The notes: a model not told the origin generated them from the sequence alone. Numbered from the stretch's first letter, positions 5,457-13,971 are shown. The stretch: DNA of 17,321 nt from an uncultured Prevotella sp. (GCA_900546345.1 URCI01000059.1:1-17321); one strand, 5' to 3'. Translations and numbers: made by a program.

Positions 5457-7469
5457 ATGGACTTTAACCATTTACCATTAACCACTGAGGACGGAACGCA
5501 GGTGAACCTCGACGCGCTCTATAAGATTGCGCCGTCGTGCTTCACTGAGGCCCGTGACGAAAAGACGGGAAAGTTGCGCCATGTGGTCGACTTCAAGAAG
5601 CTGCGGCAACTTCTCGGCGACAATGCCATGGAGGACGAGCCGGAAGCCTATGAGTTCACTTGGGTGGGCAAGCAGGCTGCACGACGTGAGGCTGCCACAC
5701 CTATCAACAAGACCCTTCGTCCCGTGCCGGAGAGCAGCGTGGACTGGGATCATACGCAAAACATCTATATCGAGGGGGACAACCTCGACGCCTTGAAGCT
5801 TCTCCAAAAGTCATATTTAGGGGGGGTGAAAATGATTTATATCGACCCACCATATAACACGGGCAACGACTTCGTGTATCATGATGACTTCCACCGCACA
5901 CAGGCTGAGGAAGACTTGGAGGCTGGCAACGTAGATGAACTCGGCAACCGGTTCGTGAAGAACACTGAGACGAATGGTAAGTTCCATTCCGATTGGTGCT
6001 CAATGATTTATCCGAGATTGCAGCTGGCAAAGTCACTATTAAAAGATAGTGGAATCATTTTTATTTCCATTGATGATAATGAAGATGAAAATTTACGTAA
6101 GATATGCGATGAAATATTTGGTGAGACTAATTATCTGACAACAATAACTCGTTCTACAGGAACGCCAACAGGAGGTGGCTTTGATGGTTTAGTAAATGAG
6201 TTAGATTATATTCTTGTCTATTCAAAAAACATAAACTCTGCAAGTATAAATGGGTTACTGATGTCTGAAAAAGATGCTTCTATTTATGATCAAGAAGATA
6301 GTCGAGGTAAGTATCTTACTCGGTCACTCAGAAGAACAGGCGGTGAGGATAGACGAGAAGATAGACCTACAATGTATTATCCTATCATAGCACCAGATGG
6401 AACGGAAGTGTATCCTAAGGGTCCAACTGGGTACGATAGCAGGTGGATTTGTTCTCAGCCTAAATACAAAGAACTAGAAGCAAATGGGCTAATTGCATGG
6501 AAGAAAAATAATAAAGGAGAGTGGCAAGTCATGCAAAAGTTCTATTTGGAAGGTCGTACAAAAGCACCTGGTAATTTGTGGACTGATGTTGAAGGTAATA
6601 AGAAAGCCACAAGAGAAGTTAGAGATCTATTTGAGACAAAAAAATATTTCGACTTTCCTAAACCTGTGGGTGTTATTAAGAAAATACTATCAATTGGCTC
6701 TGACAAAGATTCTACAATTCTTGATTTCTTTAGTGGAAGTGGAACAACCGCTCATGCTGTCATGCAGTTGAATGCTGAGGATGGCGGCCATCGTAAGTTC
6801 ATCATGGTTCAGCTCCCTGAAGAAACAGACAAAGAAAGTGAGGCATATAAGGCTGGCTACAAGAACATCTGTGAGATTGGTGAGGAACGCATCCGTCGTG
6901 CTGGTAAGAAGATTAAGGAGGAATTGCAGGGCGCGGCCCTTGTGGCCGTCCGCAATGGAAAATCGTCACAGGGCGACTTGTTTGACCAAGGCAATCAACA
7001 GGCGGACGGCCACGAGGGCCGCACCCTGCAAGCAGATGACCTTGACACTGGCTTTCGTGTCTTCCGCATCGACTCCAGCAACATGAAGGATGTTTATTTC
7101 GCGCCAAAGGACTTAGAGCCTCAGGAGTTGGATCTCTTTGCAGATAACGTGAAGGAAGACCGCACGGAACTTGACCTGCTTTATGGCTGTATGGTAAATT
7201 GGGGTGTGCAACTCTCGTTACCTTTGGCTACAGAGACAATAGACGGCGTGACGGTCTATACAGTCAATGAGGGCGACCTCGTAGCTTGTTTCGGTAAGCC
7301 CATCACTGATAATGTTGTCAAGGCGATGGCCGACAAGGCTCCGCTCCGTGTCCTCTTCCGTGACAGCTGCTTCGAGAAGGACGAGCAGAAAATCAACATC
7401 TTTGAGCAGTTCAAGCAGCTCCTTGGTTGGTCAGACGATGAAGCGTTGAACAACATCCGTGTGATATAA
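5457..7469 (+). CDS. Type III-like adenine-N6 DNA methyltransferase (Mod)
   Basis: A 670-residue site-specific methyltransferase with motif order IV then I, as in beta-class Type III Mod proteins. DPPYNTG (130-136) is the catalytic motif. DFFSGSGTTAHA (423-434) binds S-adenosylmethionine. The block between them carries the target recognition domain. It would add methyl groups to adenine and so protect self sites and set the specificity of the Res subunit encoded next. Three oddities stand out. A run of seven G lies at 5820-5826, just before DPPY. Bases from about 6030 to 6770 are far more A+T-rich than the ends. Residues 490-525 are encoded by an in-frame inverted REP pair, just before the DTGFRVFRIDSSNMKDV segment. 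The reading frame is intact, so the protein as seen should be full length. Confidence 0.93.
   Translation: MDFNHLPLTTEDGTQVNLDALYKIAPSCFTEARDEKTGKLRHVVDFKKLRQLLGDNAMEDEPEAYEFTWVGKQAARREAATPINKTLRPVPESSVDWDHTQNIYIEGDNLDALKLLQKSYLGGVKMIYIDPPYNTGNDFVYHDDFHRTQAEEDLEAGNVDELGNRFVKNTETNGKFHSDWCSMIYPRLQLAKSLLKDSGIIFISIDDNEDENLRKICDEIFGETNYLTTITRSTGTPTGGGFDGLVNELDYILVYSKNINSASINGLLMSEKDASIYDQEDSRGKYLTRSLRRTGGEDRREDRPTMYYPIIAPDGTEVYPKGPTGYDSRWICSQPKYKELEANGLIAWKKNNKGEWQVMQKFYLEGRTKAPGNLWTDVEGNKKATREVRDLFETKKYFDFPKPVGVIKKILSIGSDKDSTILDFFSGSGTTAHAVMQLNAEDGGHRKFIMVQLPEETDKESEAYKAGYKNICEIGEERIRRAGKKIKEELQGAALVAVRNGKSSQGDLFDQGNQQADGHEGRTLQADDLDTGFRVFRIDSSNMKDVYFAPKDLEPQELDLFADNVKEDRTELDLLYGCMVNWGVQLSLPLATETIDGVTVYTVNEGDLVACFGKPITDNVVKAMADKAPLRVLFRDSCFEKDEQKINIFEQFKQLLGWSDDEALNNIRVI
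5820..5826 (+). repeat. Seven-G tract in mod
   Basis: Seven consecutive G encode L-G-G-V just upstream of DPPY. Gain of one G leads to a TAA about ten codons on, and loss of one gives TGA at once, so slippage would switch the gene off. Confidence 0.8.
6030..6770 (+). other. A+T-rich mosaic block of mod covering the target recognition domain
   Basis: Base use changes sharply inside one gene. Sequence up to about 6000 and after about 6770 prefers codons ending in G or C, while the block between is rich in A and T (for example many AAT, GAT, TTA and ATA codons). It covers roughly residues 192-438. Exchange of recognition domains between Type III mod alleles is well known. The boundaries are estimated by eye. 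Confidence 0.5.
6924..6953 (-). repeat. REP copy 8, left arm of in-frame pair in mod
   Basis: An inverted copy with one change (GGGCGCGG for GGGTGCGG), starting exactly at a codon boundary and translated as LQGAALVAVR (residues 490-499). It pairs with copy 9 across a 48-base spacer. Confidence 0.9.
7002..7031 (+). repeat. REP copy 9, right arm of in-frame pair in mod
   Basis: A copy with one loop change (CACGAGG for CACAAGG), translated as ADGHEGRTLQ (residues 516-525). The whole pair from 6924 to 7031 is 108 nt, exactly 36 codons. The protein therefore gains 36 residues with no frame change. Confidence 0.9.
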
Positions 7470-7605
7470 CAACTTCAAAGAGGACTTATCATCGTATCAA
7501 GCTATGTAATGATGGTGGCAAACTTATGGTCTCGTGAGGCTGAAACAATGTTCTGATGGGGTCGAACCTATGTGATGGATGTTGTAATCCTATAGAAAAA
7601 GATCG

Positions 7606-7647
7606 TTTGCTATGCAGCAAAGGATTATTTGCTACGCAGCGAATAAT
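7606..7647. repeat. Two tandem hairpins upstream of res
   Basis: TTTGCTATGCAGCAAA (7606-7621) folds as a 6-pair stem. The next hairpin, 7624-7647, has a 10-base stem (ATTATTTGCT with AGCGAATAAT, one mismatch) around the loop ACGC. The two share 14 of 16 core bases, so this is an imperfect tandem repeat. It lies in the 216-base gap between mod and res, where I see no gene. It may be a transcript-processing site, an attenuator or another REP-like family. Confidence 0.6.
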
Positions 7648-7685
7648 GGGTCGCAACGCAGAAAAACAAAAGAAGAAAAAATTGA

Positions 7686-10600
7686 ATGAAACTCAAATAT
7701 AAACACCAGCGTTTCCAAGAGGATGCCGCCAGTGCCGTGACGGACTGCTTCCTGGGTCAGCCGCACTACGACGGGGCGAGCAACTTTCTCGTTGACCAGG
7801 GTATTGTTGATGGCAAGCAGGACAACAACCTGTTCCATACAGAGGGCTTTGCCAATGCTCCGTTGGAGCCCGGCGTGCCTTTGCGCGACAACATCCGGCG
7901 GGTGCAGACCTCGTTCGGTCTGAAGCCCATCGACCAGCTGGAGGGCGACGGCCGCACGCTGACTATCGAGATGGAGACGGGAACGGGCAAGACGTTCACC
8001 TATATCAAGACGATGTTCGAGCTGAATAAGCTCTATGGCTGGACGAAGTTCATCGTCGTGGTGCCGAGCATCGCCATCCGTGAGGGAGTGCTCAGCAGTT
8101 TTGACAGCATGAGCGAGTATTTCGCCCAGGAATACGGTAAGCGCATCCAGTACTTCGTCTATAACTCCAAGCAGCTCTCCAAGATAGACTCTTTCGCCTC
8201 CGATGCCGGCATGCACGTAATGATTATCAACACGCAGGCCTTCAACACCTCACTCAACGAGGACAAGAACAAGGAAGGCCGTGCTGGAGATGCCGCCGCC
8301 CGTATCATCTTCTCCCGTCGTGACGAGTTCCGCTCACGCCGTCCTATCGACATCCTCGCCGCCACACACCCCATCATGATCATCGACGAGCCCCAGAGCG
8401 TGCTCGGTGCTAACAAGGCGAACCAGACACGCAAGGGCTTGAAGTTGTTCAATCCCCTCTTCAAGCTTCTCTACAGTGCCACCCACCGCAAGGACGACAT
8501 CGCCAACATGGTGTATCGTCTCGATGCGATGGATGCCTATAACAAGCACTTGGTGAAGAAGATTGAGGTGGTCGGTGTGGAGCAGAAAGGCACGACAGCC
8601 ACCAACGGCTATGTCTACCTCGAACAGATTCTCATCTCCACCGGCAACCCACAGGCCCGCATCAACTACGACGTGATGCGCAAGAGTGGCACGGTGGCCC
8701 AGCAGTCGAAAGTCGTCAGCGATGGCTTCGACCTCTATGAGCAGAGTGGCGGATTGGAGGAGTACCGTGACGGCTTCGTCATTGACCGCATTGACGGAAA
8801 AGCGCAAGAAATCCATTTCGTCAATGGTCAGACGTTGGAACCGGGACAGATGGTTGGCAAGACTACAGAGGATGTCATCCGTCGCAACCAGATACGTGAG
8901 ACCATCCGCAAGCACATCGAGCGTGAAAGCCAGCTGTATCCCAAGCACATCAAGGTGCTGTCATTGTTCTTCATCGACCATGTAAGCAGTTACAGGCTAT
9001 ATGGCGGTGAGGAGACTAAGGGTAAATTTGCCAAGATGTTCGAGGAGGAATACCCTCGTGTGCTACAAGAATACATCCCTTACCTGACCGATTCCGCCTA
9101 CCTGCGCTATCTGCAAGACCCACGGAATGCGGCAGAGAATATCCACCAAGGTTATTTCTCGATGGACAAGAAAGGTCACATGGTGGATCCGAAGACAGAG
9201 CGTGGCAGCGACAACAGCAACGACGAGAGCGCCTATGATCTGATTATGAAAGACAAGGAACGGCTGCTCAGTCTGAAAGAGCCTGTCAGGTTCATCTTTT
9301 CCCACAGTGCGCTGAAGGAGGGCTGGGACAATCCCAACGTCTTCCAAATCTGCACCCTGAAAGAGAGCGACAACGAGAACAAAAAACGGCAGGAAGTGGG
9401 TCGTGGCATGCGTCTTTGCGTCAACGAGCGTGGTGACCGTCAGGATGCCGATGTGCTTGGAGAGGACGGTGTGTTCAATACGAACATCCTTACCGTCATT
9501 GCCAGCGAGAGTTATGATCGATTTGCCGAGGGCCTACAACATGAAATTGCCGATGCATGTGCCGATCGCCCCGTGAAAGTGACGGAAGACTTGTTCGTCG
9601 GCGTGAAATATACGACCGAAGACGGCTCGGAGCACACCATTACCGACGGTGTTGCCGATGACATCCAGGAGATGCTGATAGAGCAAGGCTATATCCATCG
9701 TGGCAAGCTGACAGACAAATACTTCGCCGACAAAGATGCGGACAAACTCGATTTCGGCGAGTTGGACAATATCAAGGAGGTCATCGTCAACCAGCTTGAC
9801 GGTGTGTTCGACCCGAAGAAGGTGAAGCCGACAAATGGACGTGGCACCGTGGAAGGGCACTTCAACGAGCAGAAGTTCAAGGATGAATTCATGGGCTTGT
9901 GGAAGGAAATCAATATCCACAGCTACTATACGGTTCATTTCGACTCACAGAAACTCATCGACAAGGCTGTTCAGCAACTCGACAAGAGCTTGAACGTAAC
10001 AGAAATTAAGGTAGTCATCAGTACAGGCAGTCTTGAGAAGATTGAGAGCAAACAGCAACTTGAGGAGGGAACCGCCATGAAGCAGGGCAAGAACCGCACG
10101 GTACAGGTACATGAGGGTGTGGGCAGTGTGCGTTATGACCTCATTGGGCAACTTGTCTCTAAGACGGGACTGACCCGCAAGACTATTGTTGCCATCCTCC
10201 AGGGCATTGACCCGAAGAAAACCTTCCACCAGTTCCAGCTCAACCCCGAGGAATTCATCATGAAGTCGGCACGCATCATCAACTCTTGCAAAGCCATGTC
10301 GGTCATCGAGCATATCGAGTACAATAAGATGGACGGCACCTATGACAAGGACGTGTTCACCGAGAACACGCTGCGTGGCAAGCTTGGCGAGAACGCCATG
10401 GCATCGAAGAAGAGCCTCTACGACCTTGTCGTGGTGGACTCAAAAGGTGAGATGGATTTTGCCGAAGCTCTGGAAAAACAGGATATGGTACAGGTCTATA
10501 CCAAGCTACCGCGTGGTTTCTATATCAATACTCCTATGGGTCATTATAATCCCGACTGGGCGGTGGTGTTCAAGGAGGACAGTGGCGTTAAGCACATCTA

Positions 10601-10766
10601 CTTCATAGCCGAGACCAAGGGCTCCATCATCGAGGCCGACCTGCGCGACGTGGAAAAAGCCAAGATAGCCTGCGCCACCAAGCATTTCCAGAGTATCGGC
10701 GCGAGCGATGTCCAGTACGATGTCGTCAATTCATGGGACACATTATATAATAAGGTAATGAAATAG
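7686..10766 (+). CDS. Type III restriction enzyme Res subunit (helicase-nuclease)
   Basis: A 1026-residue DEAD/DEAH helicase with a C-terminal nuclease, as in Type III Res subunits. Seen in order: METGTGKT (Walker A, 96-103), VVVPSIAIREGV, DEPQ (234-237), SATH (264-267), EGWDNPNVFQ (from 545) and QEVGRGMRL (569-577). Near the end comes a PD-(D/E)xK nuclease core, P956-D957 and E976-T-K978. All key residues are present, so it should be active. It would translocate on DNA and cut when Mod meets unmethylated sites. The stop codon TAG lies inside REP copy 10. The start is the ATG after an A-rich, purine-rich leader. Unlike the genes upstream, the body of this gene has no REP insertion. Confidence 0.95.
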   Translation: MKLKYKHQRFQEDAASAVTDCFLGQPHYDGASNFLVDQGIVDGKQDNNLFHTEGFANAPLEPGVPLRDNIRRVQTSFGLKPIDQLEGDGRTLTIEMETGTGKTFTYIKTMFELNKLYGWTKFIVVVPSIAIREGVLSSFDSMSEYFAQEYGKRIQYFVYNSKQLSKIDSFASDAGMHVMIINTQAFNTSLNEDKNKEGRAGDAAARIIFSRRDEFRSRRPIDILAATHPIMIIDEPQSVLGANKANQTRKGLKLFNPLFKLLYSATHRKDDIANMVYRLDAMDAYNKHLVKKIEVVGVEQKGTTATNGYVYLEQILISTGNPQARINYDVMRKSGTVAQQSKVVSDGFDLYEQSGGLEEYRDGFVIDRIDGKAQEIHFVNGQTLEPGQMVGKTTEDVIRRNQIRETIRKHIERESQLYPKHIKVLSLFFIDHVSSYRLYGGEETKGKFAKMFEEEYPRVLQEYIPYLTDSAYLRYLQDPRNAAENIHQGYFSMDKKGHMVDPKTERGSDNSNDESAYDLIMKDKERLLSLKEPVRFIFSHSALKEGWDNPNVFQICTLKESDNENKKRQEVGRGMRLCVNERGDRQDADVLGEDGVFNTNILTVIASESYDRFAEGLQHEIADACADRPVKVTEDLFVGVKYTTEDGSEHTITDGVADDIQEMLIEQGYIHRGKLTDKYFADKDADKLDFGELDNIKEVIVNQLDGVFDPKKVKPTNGRGTVEGHFNEQKFKDEFMGLWKEINIHSYYTVHFDSQKLIDKAVQQLDKSLNVTEIKVVISTGSLEKIESKQQLEEGTAMKQGKNRTVQVHEGVGSVRYDLIGQLVSKTGLTRKTIVAILQGIDPKKTFHQFQLNPEEFIMKSARIINSCKAMSVIEHIEYNKMDGTYDKDVFTENTLRGKLGENAMASKKSLYDLVVVDSKGEMDFAEALEKQDMVQVYTKLPRGFYINTPMGHYNPDWAVVFKEDSGVKHIYFIAETKGSIIEADLRDVEKAKIACATKHFQSIGASDVQYDVVNSWDTLYNKVMK

Positions 10767-10793
10767 CAGGGCGCGGCCCTTGTGGCCGTCCGC
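10764..10793 (-). repeat. REP copy 10, providing the res stop codon
   Basis: An inverted copy with two changes from consensus. A T-to-A change at its second base makes the TAG that ends the res reading frame. It fills most of the short gap to mcrB, whose ATG is 12 bases further on, and so lies where an mcrB ribosome binding site would be expected. Confidence 0.88.
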
Positions 10794-10804
10794 ACAGATT
10801 GACT

Positions 10805-12877
10805 ATGGCAACATACAAGGATAAATATACATGGGTTCCGTTCTTTCATGAGTTGGCTGAAAAATTGCTGACCTACAAGGACAAGCAGGAGCAGCTTAGA
10901 ACGCTGGTCCTCAAGTCGCTCGACCCAAGTTTTACTAAGCATATCCTCAACTCAGGTGGCGCGGTTCAACCGAAGAATATCGATCCATTCACCGTCATGG
11001 GCATTATCAACCGCCTGACACTGACCTCACGTAAATCGGAAGTATGCAAGGTGTTCAAGCAGATATTCAAGATGGAAACTGCCATTCCCGCTGACTACAA
11101 TGGAGTACCCCAACTGAGTCCGTTGAAGTCGGTATTCTACTGGTCGGACATTCCCGAAGAGGAACGTGAGGAAGACATTCAGCACCTTTGGGAGCTGTTG
11201 GATGTGGTGATGAACAACCGCTCAAGGGAAGAGATTGGCGAGGTGTACGATGTTGTCAAGGACCAGAAAGGAATCAAGTTCCGCGCGACCATCGCCTTGT
11301 ATTGGATCAAGCCCAAGACCTATCTGTCCCTTGACAGCAACAACCGGCAGCTGCTGAATCACTACGGCATATACGTTCAAAACAACATTGACTATGCCGA
11401 CTATCTCAACATCATGGACGAGCTGAAAAACAAAATGTTCAACCGCGAGGTTCCTTGCACTGGCTTTATTGACTTCACGGAACAGGCTTATGAGGACAGC
11501 GGTATCGTGGCCGAACCCGATGCCGATGTTGTCGCCAAAGCCCCACATGACGGCACGCAATACTTCTGGCTCAATGACAGTCCGACGTTATGGGATGTGG
11601 ATGAATACAATGTCGGTGACAAGCAGACCTATACTGCTTACGGCGACAAGGGCAAGAAGCGAAGGATATTCAAGTACTTTGAAAAAGCGAAGGCTGGCGA
11701 CAAGCTGATTTGCTATGAGACGACTCCCGTGAAGCGTGTGAAGGCTCTTTGTGAAATCACCAAAGGCTTGCACAAGTCAAAAGAGGGCGAGGTGCTGGAA
11801 TTCGTCATTACCGAAAAAGTTAAGTACCAAGTGCCATGGTCTGAGCTGATACAGAATGAGGTGTTCAGAAACAGTGAGCCGGGCAAGGGCGTGCAAGGCT
11901 CGTTGTTCGGGTTGTCTTATGAGGAATATCAAGCCATTGTTGAGATGGCAAGCAAGGAAGAGAGTACAAGCTCCTCTTCTGACAGCCCCCAGCCCGACTA
12001 TGACACCTATGACTTCGACAAGGACAGGGACAAGCCTTTCATTGACAAAGACGAGTTCCTGCATATTGTAGAACTGCTCAAGCGGTTCAAGAACATCATC
12101 CTTCAAGGTGCTCCGGGCGTAGGAAAGACTTTCCTTGCAAGAAAGGTAGCCTATCAGATGATGGGTGAGCAGAATGACGCAAATATTGCCATGGTGCAGT
12201 TTCACCAGAGCTATAGCTATGAGGACTTCATCCAGGGCATACGTCCGGCAAAGGACGGCTTCGAGGTGAAGAATGGTATCTTCTACGAGTTCTGCCAAAA
12301 GGCTCTGGCAGCACCTAAAGAGCAGTTCTTCTTCATCATCGACGAGATAAACCGCGGCAACATCAGTAAGATATTTGGTGAGTTGATGATGCTCATTGAG
12401 CCTGACAAGCGAAAGAGCAAGTATGCTATCTCGCTCACGTACAGTGAAAGCAGCGACGACACGTTCTATGTACCGGAGAATGTCTATATCATTGGCTGTA
12501 TGAATACCGCCGACCGTTCGCTGGCACAGCTGGACTATGCACTGCGCCGCCGCTTCTCGTTTTACACTCTGGAGCCGGAGTTCAAACAGACTTTTAAGGA
12601 CTTCCTCGCTGAGCATGGACTGCATAAGGAGTTTATCAACACGATATGCCTGCGGCTCAACAAGGTGAATGACCTGATAGCCAGTGAGGAGCTGTTAGGG
12701 CCTGGTAAGATGATTGGCCACAGCTATTTCACGGATGTGGCCCATATTGCTGATGCCAACAAGTGGTGGCAGGACACACTCGACTATCAAGTGTTGCCCT
12801 ACCTCAGAGACGTTTGCTTTGACGATGAAGGGCTATACCATCAGTTGGAACGAATATTGACCGGTAAAGAAGAGTAA
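10805..12877 (+). CDS. mcrB: McrB-like AAA+ GTPase with EVE domain
   Basis: A 690-residue motor subunit of a modification-dependent (Type IV) restriction system. Residues 1 to about 220 form an uncharacterised N-terminal region (KYTWVPFFHELAEKLL). Residues about 253-380 look like an EVE/PUA-like domain (FWLNDSPTLWDVDEY, then KAGDKLICYETTPVK), a fold known to read modified bases. The AAA+ core has GAPGVGKT (435-442), IIDEINRGN (511-519) and the McrB signature MNTADRS (566-572) followed by LDYALRRRF. It would assemble as a ring, hydrolyse nucleotide and drive the McrC nuclease. I chose the ATG at 10805 over a TTG two codons earlier, since that TTG lies next to the REP. It is followed after one base by mcrC. 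Confidence 0.94.
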   Translation: MATYKDKYTWVPFFHELAEKLLTYKDKQEQLRTLVLKSLDPSFTKHILNSGGAVQPKNIDPFTVMGIINRLTLTSRKSEVCKVFKQIFKMETAIPADYNGVPQLSPLKSVFYWSDIPEEEREEDIQHLWELLDVVMNNRSREEIGEVYDVVKDQKGIKFRATIALYWIKPKTYLSLDSNNRQLLNHYGIYVQNNIDYADYLNIMDELKNKMFNREVPCTGFIDFTEQAYEDSGIVAEPDADVVAKAPHDGTQYFWLNDSPTLWDVDEYNVGDKQTYTAYGDKGKKRRIFKYFEKAKAGDKLICYETTPVKRVKALCEITKGLHKSKEGEVLEFVITEKVKYQVPWSELIQNEVFRNSEPGKGVQGSLFGLSYEEYQAIVEMASKEESTSSSSDSPQPDYDTYDFDKDRDKPFIDKDEFLHIVELLKRFKNIILQGAPGVGKTFLARKVAYQMMGEQNDANIAMVQFHQSYSYEDFIQGIRPAKDGFEVKNGIFYEFCQKALAAPKEQFFFIIDEINRGNISKIFGELMMLIEPDKRKSKYAISLTYSESSDDTFYVPENVYIIGCMNTADRSLAQLDYALRRRFSFYTLEPEFKQTFKDFLAEHGLHKEFINTICLRLNKVNDLIASEELLGPGKMIGHSYFTDVAHIADANKWWQDTLDYQVLPYLRDVCFDDEGLYHQLERILTGKEE

Positions 12878-12878
12878 C

Positions 12879-13955
12879 ATGGAGGGCATCCGCAAGTACA
12901 TACCCATACAGAACCTCTACTATCTCCTTTGCTACGCATGGGATTTGGCAGAGCAACGCGACAAGATAAAGGTTGACGCAGAACACTGCAATACCTATCC
13001 GGACTTGTTCGCCAAGCTGTTGGTGGCCGGATGCCAAAGACTCTTCCGCTATGGAATCTACCATGAATATGTCAACGTGGAAGAAGAGAGGTACGGCGTA
13101 AAGGGAAAGCTCAATGTCAGCAAGACGCTGAAGGGCAATCACTGGAGAGAAGGAAGGCTGCATTGCAACTATGACGAGTATTCCCATGATGTGCTTATCA
13201 ATCAGATTATCTATGCCACATTGAGACGGCTGATGAATTATGATGGTCTCGACGCAGCCAACCACAAGGCGGTCAAGTCTGTATATCTTCAATTCCCTCC
13301 TGTCTCTCTGATTCCGCTAACCAAGGAAGACTTTGGCAAAGTGACCATCACCCGTAACAATCGCATCTATGGTCTGCTGGTACATATTTGCCAACTGATA
13401 TTTGAGTCTCTGCTTCCCGATGAGCATACCAAGGGAAAATATCATTTCCTTGATTTCTCCAAGGACAGGCTCAATGCCATCTTTGAGAAGTTCCTCTTCA
13501 ACTTCTACAAGAAGGAGTGCCGGGATGAATATCCGACCGTTGACCGCTCGTACATTGATTTCCAAATGTCGCCCGTGGATGAAGGAACTGTCAGCCACCT
13601 GCCTACGATGATTACGGACGTAACGATGACCAACAAAAGAATGGAACGTAAAATCATCCTCGATGCCAAGTACTATATCCAGACGTTGGTCTCGCGCCCG
13701 GAAGAAGGCAGCAAGGAACATATCCGTCGTGAGCATATCTCTCAAATCATGAGCTACGTCCTTAACCAAGAGGACGACTCGCTACCATATACGCTCAGTA
13801 CCAACGGCATTCTCGTATATCCAAAAGTTCAGAAGTCCATCTTCGATACCTACCGTTACCGCAACACCGACCACTACATCCGTGTTTGCACGGTGGACCT
13901 GAATAAGGATTGGAAAGAGATAGACAGAAGGCTGAGGGAAATAATTGAATTCTAA
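12879..13955 (+). CDS. mcrC: McrC-like nuclease subunit
   Basis: A 358-residue McrC protein, encoded one base after mcrB and so almost certainly translationally coupled to it. The N-terminus (IPIQNLYYLLCYAW, 9-22) is typical of this family, as is GVKGKLNVSKTL near residue 73. The nuclease core is a PD-(D/E)xK fold with D247 in ITDVTM and D262-A-K264 in ILDAKYY. A following helix (IRREHISQIMSYV) completes it. It would be recruited to the McrB ring and cut DNA carrying foreign modified bases. Length and motifs are complete. Confidence 0.95.
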   Translation: MEGIRKYIPIQNLYYLLCYAWDLAEQRDKIKVDAEHCNTYPDLFAKLLVAGCQRLFRYGIYHEYVNVEEERYGVKGKLNVSKTLKGNHWREGRLHCNYDEYSHDVLINQIIYATLRRLMNYDGLDAANHKAVKSVYLQFPPVSLIPLTKEDFGKVTITRNNRIYGLLVHICQLIFESLLPDEHTKGKYHFLDFSKDRLNAIFEKFLFNFYKKECRDEYPTVDRSYIDFQMSPVDEGTVSHLPTMITDVTMTNKRMERKIILDAKYYIQTLVSRPEEGSKEHIRREHISQIMSYVLNQEDDSLPYTLSTNGILVYPKVQKSIFDTYRYRNTDHYIRVCTVDLNKDWKEIDRRLREIIEF

Positions 13956-13971
13956 AAACTATATATTGTCT

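Noticed and set aside
2711..7031. CRISPR array from the recurring 30-base repeat
   Set aside because: Spacing is irregular, copies occur in both orientations and inside genes, and no cas gene is present. The palindromic form and neighbouring RAYT fit REP elements.
10799..10804. TTG start for mcrB two codons upstream
   Set aside because: It abuts the REP repeat and gains only two residues; the ATG at 10805 is the simpler choice.
11777..12625. Long antisense ORF of 282 codons opposite mcrB
   Set aside because: It lies fully opposite a gene with clear AAA+ motifs and shows no recognisable family; it is a codon-bias shadow.
328..13955. DISARM or BREX system
   Set aside because: No DUF1998 gene, PglZ, BrxC or similar marker is present. 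Mod and Res have Type III-like motifs, and McrBC motifs are clear.
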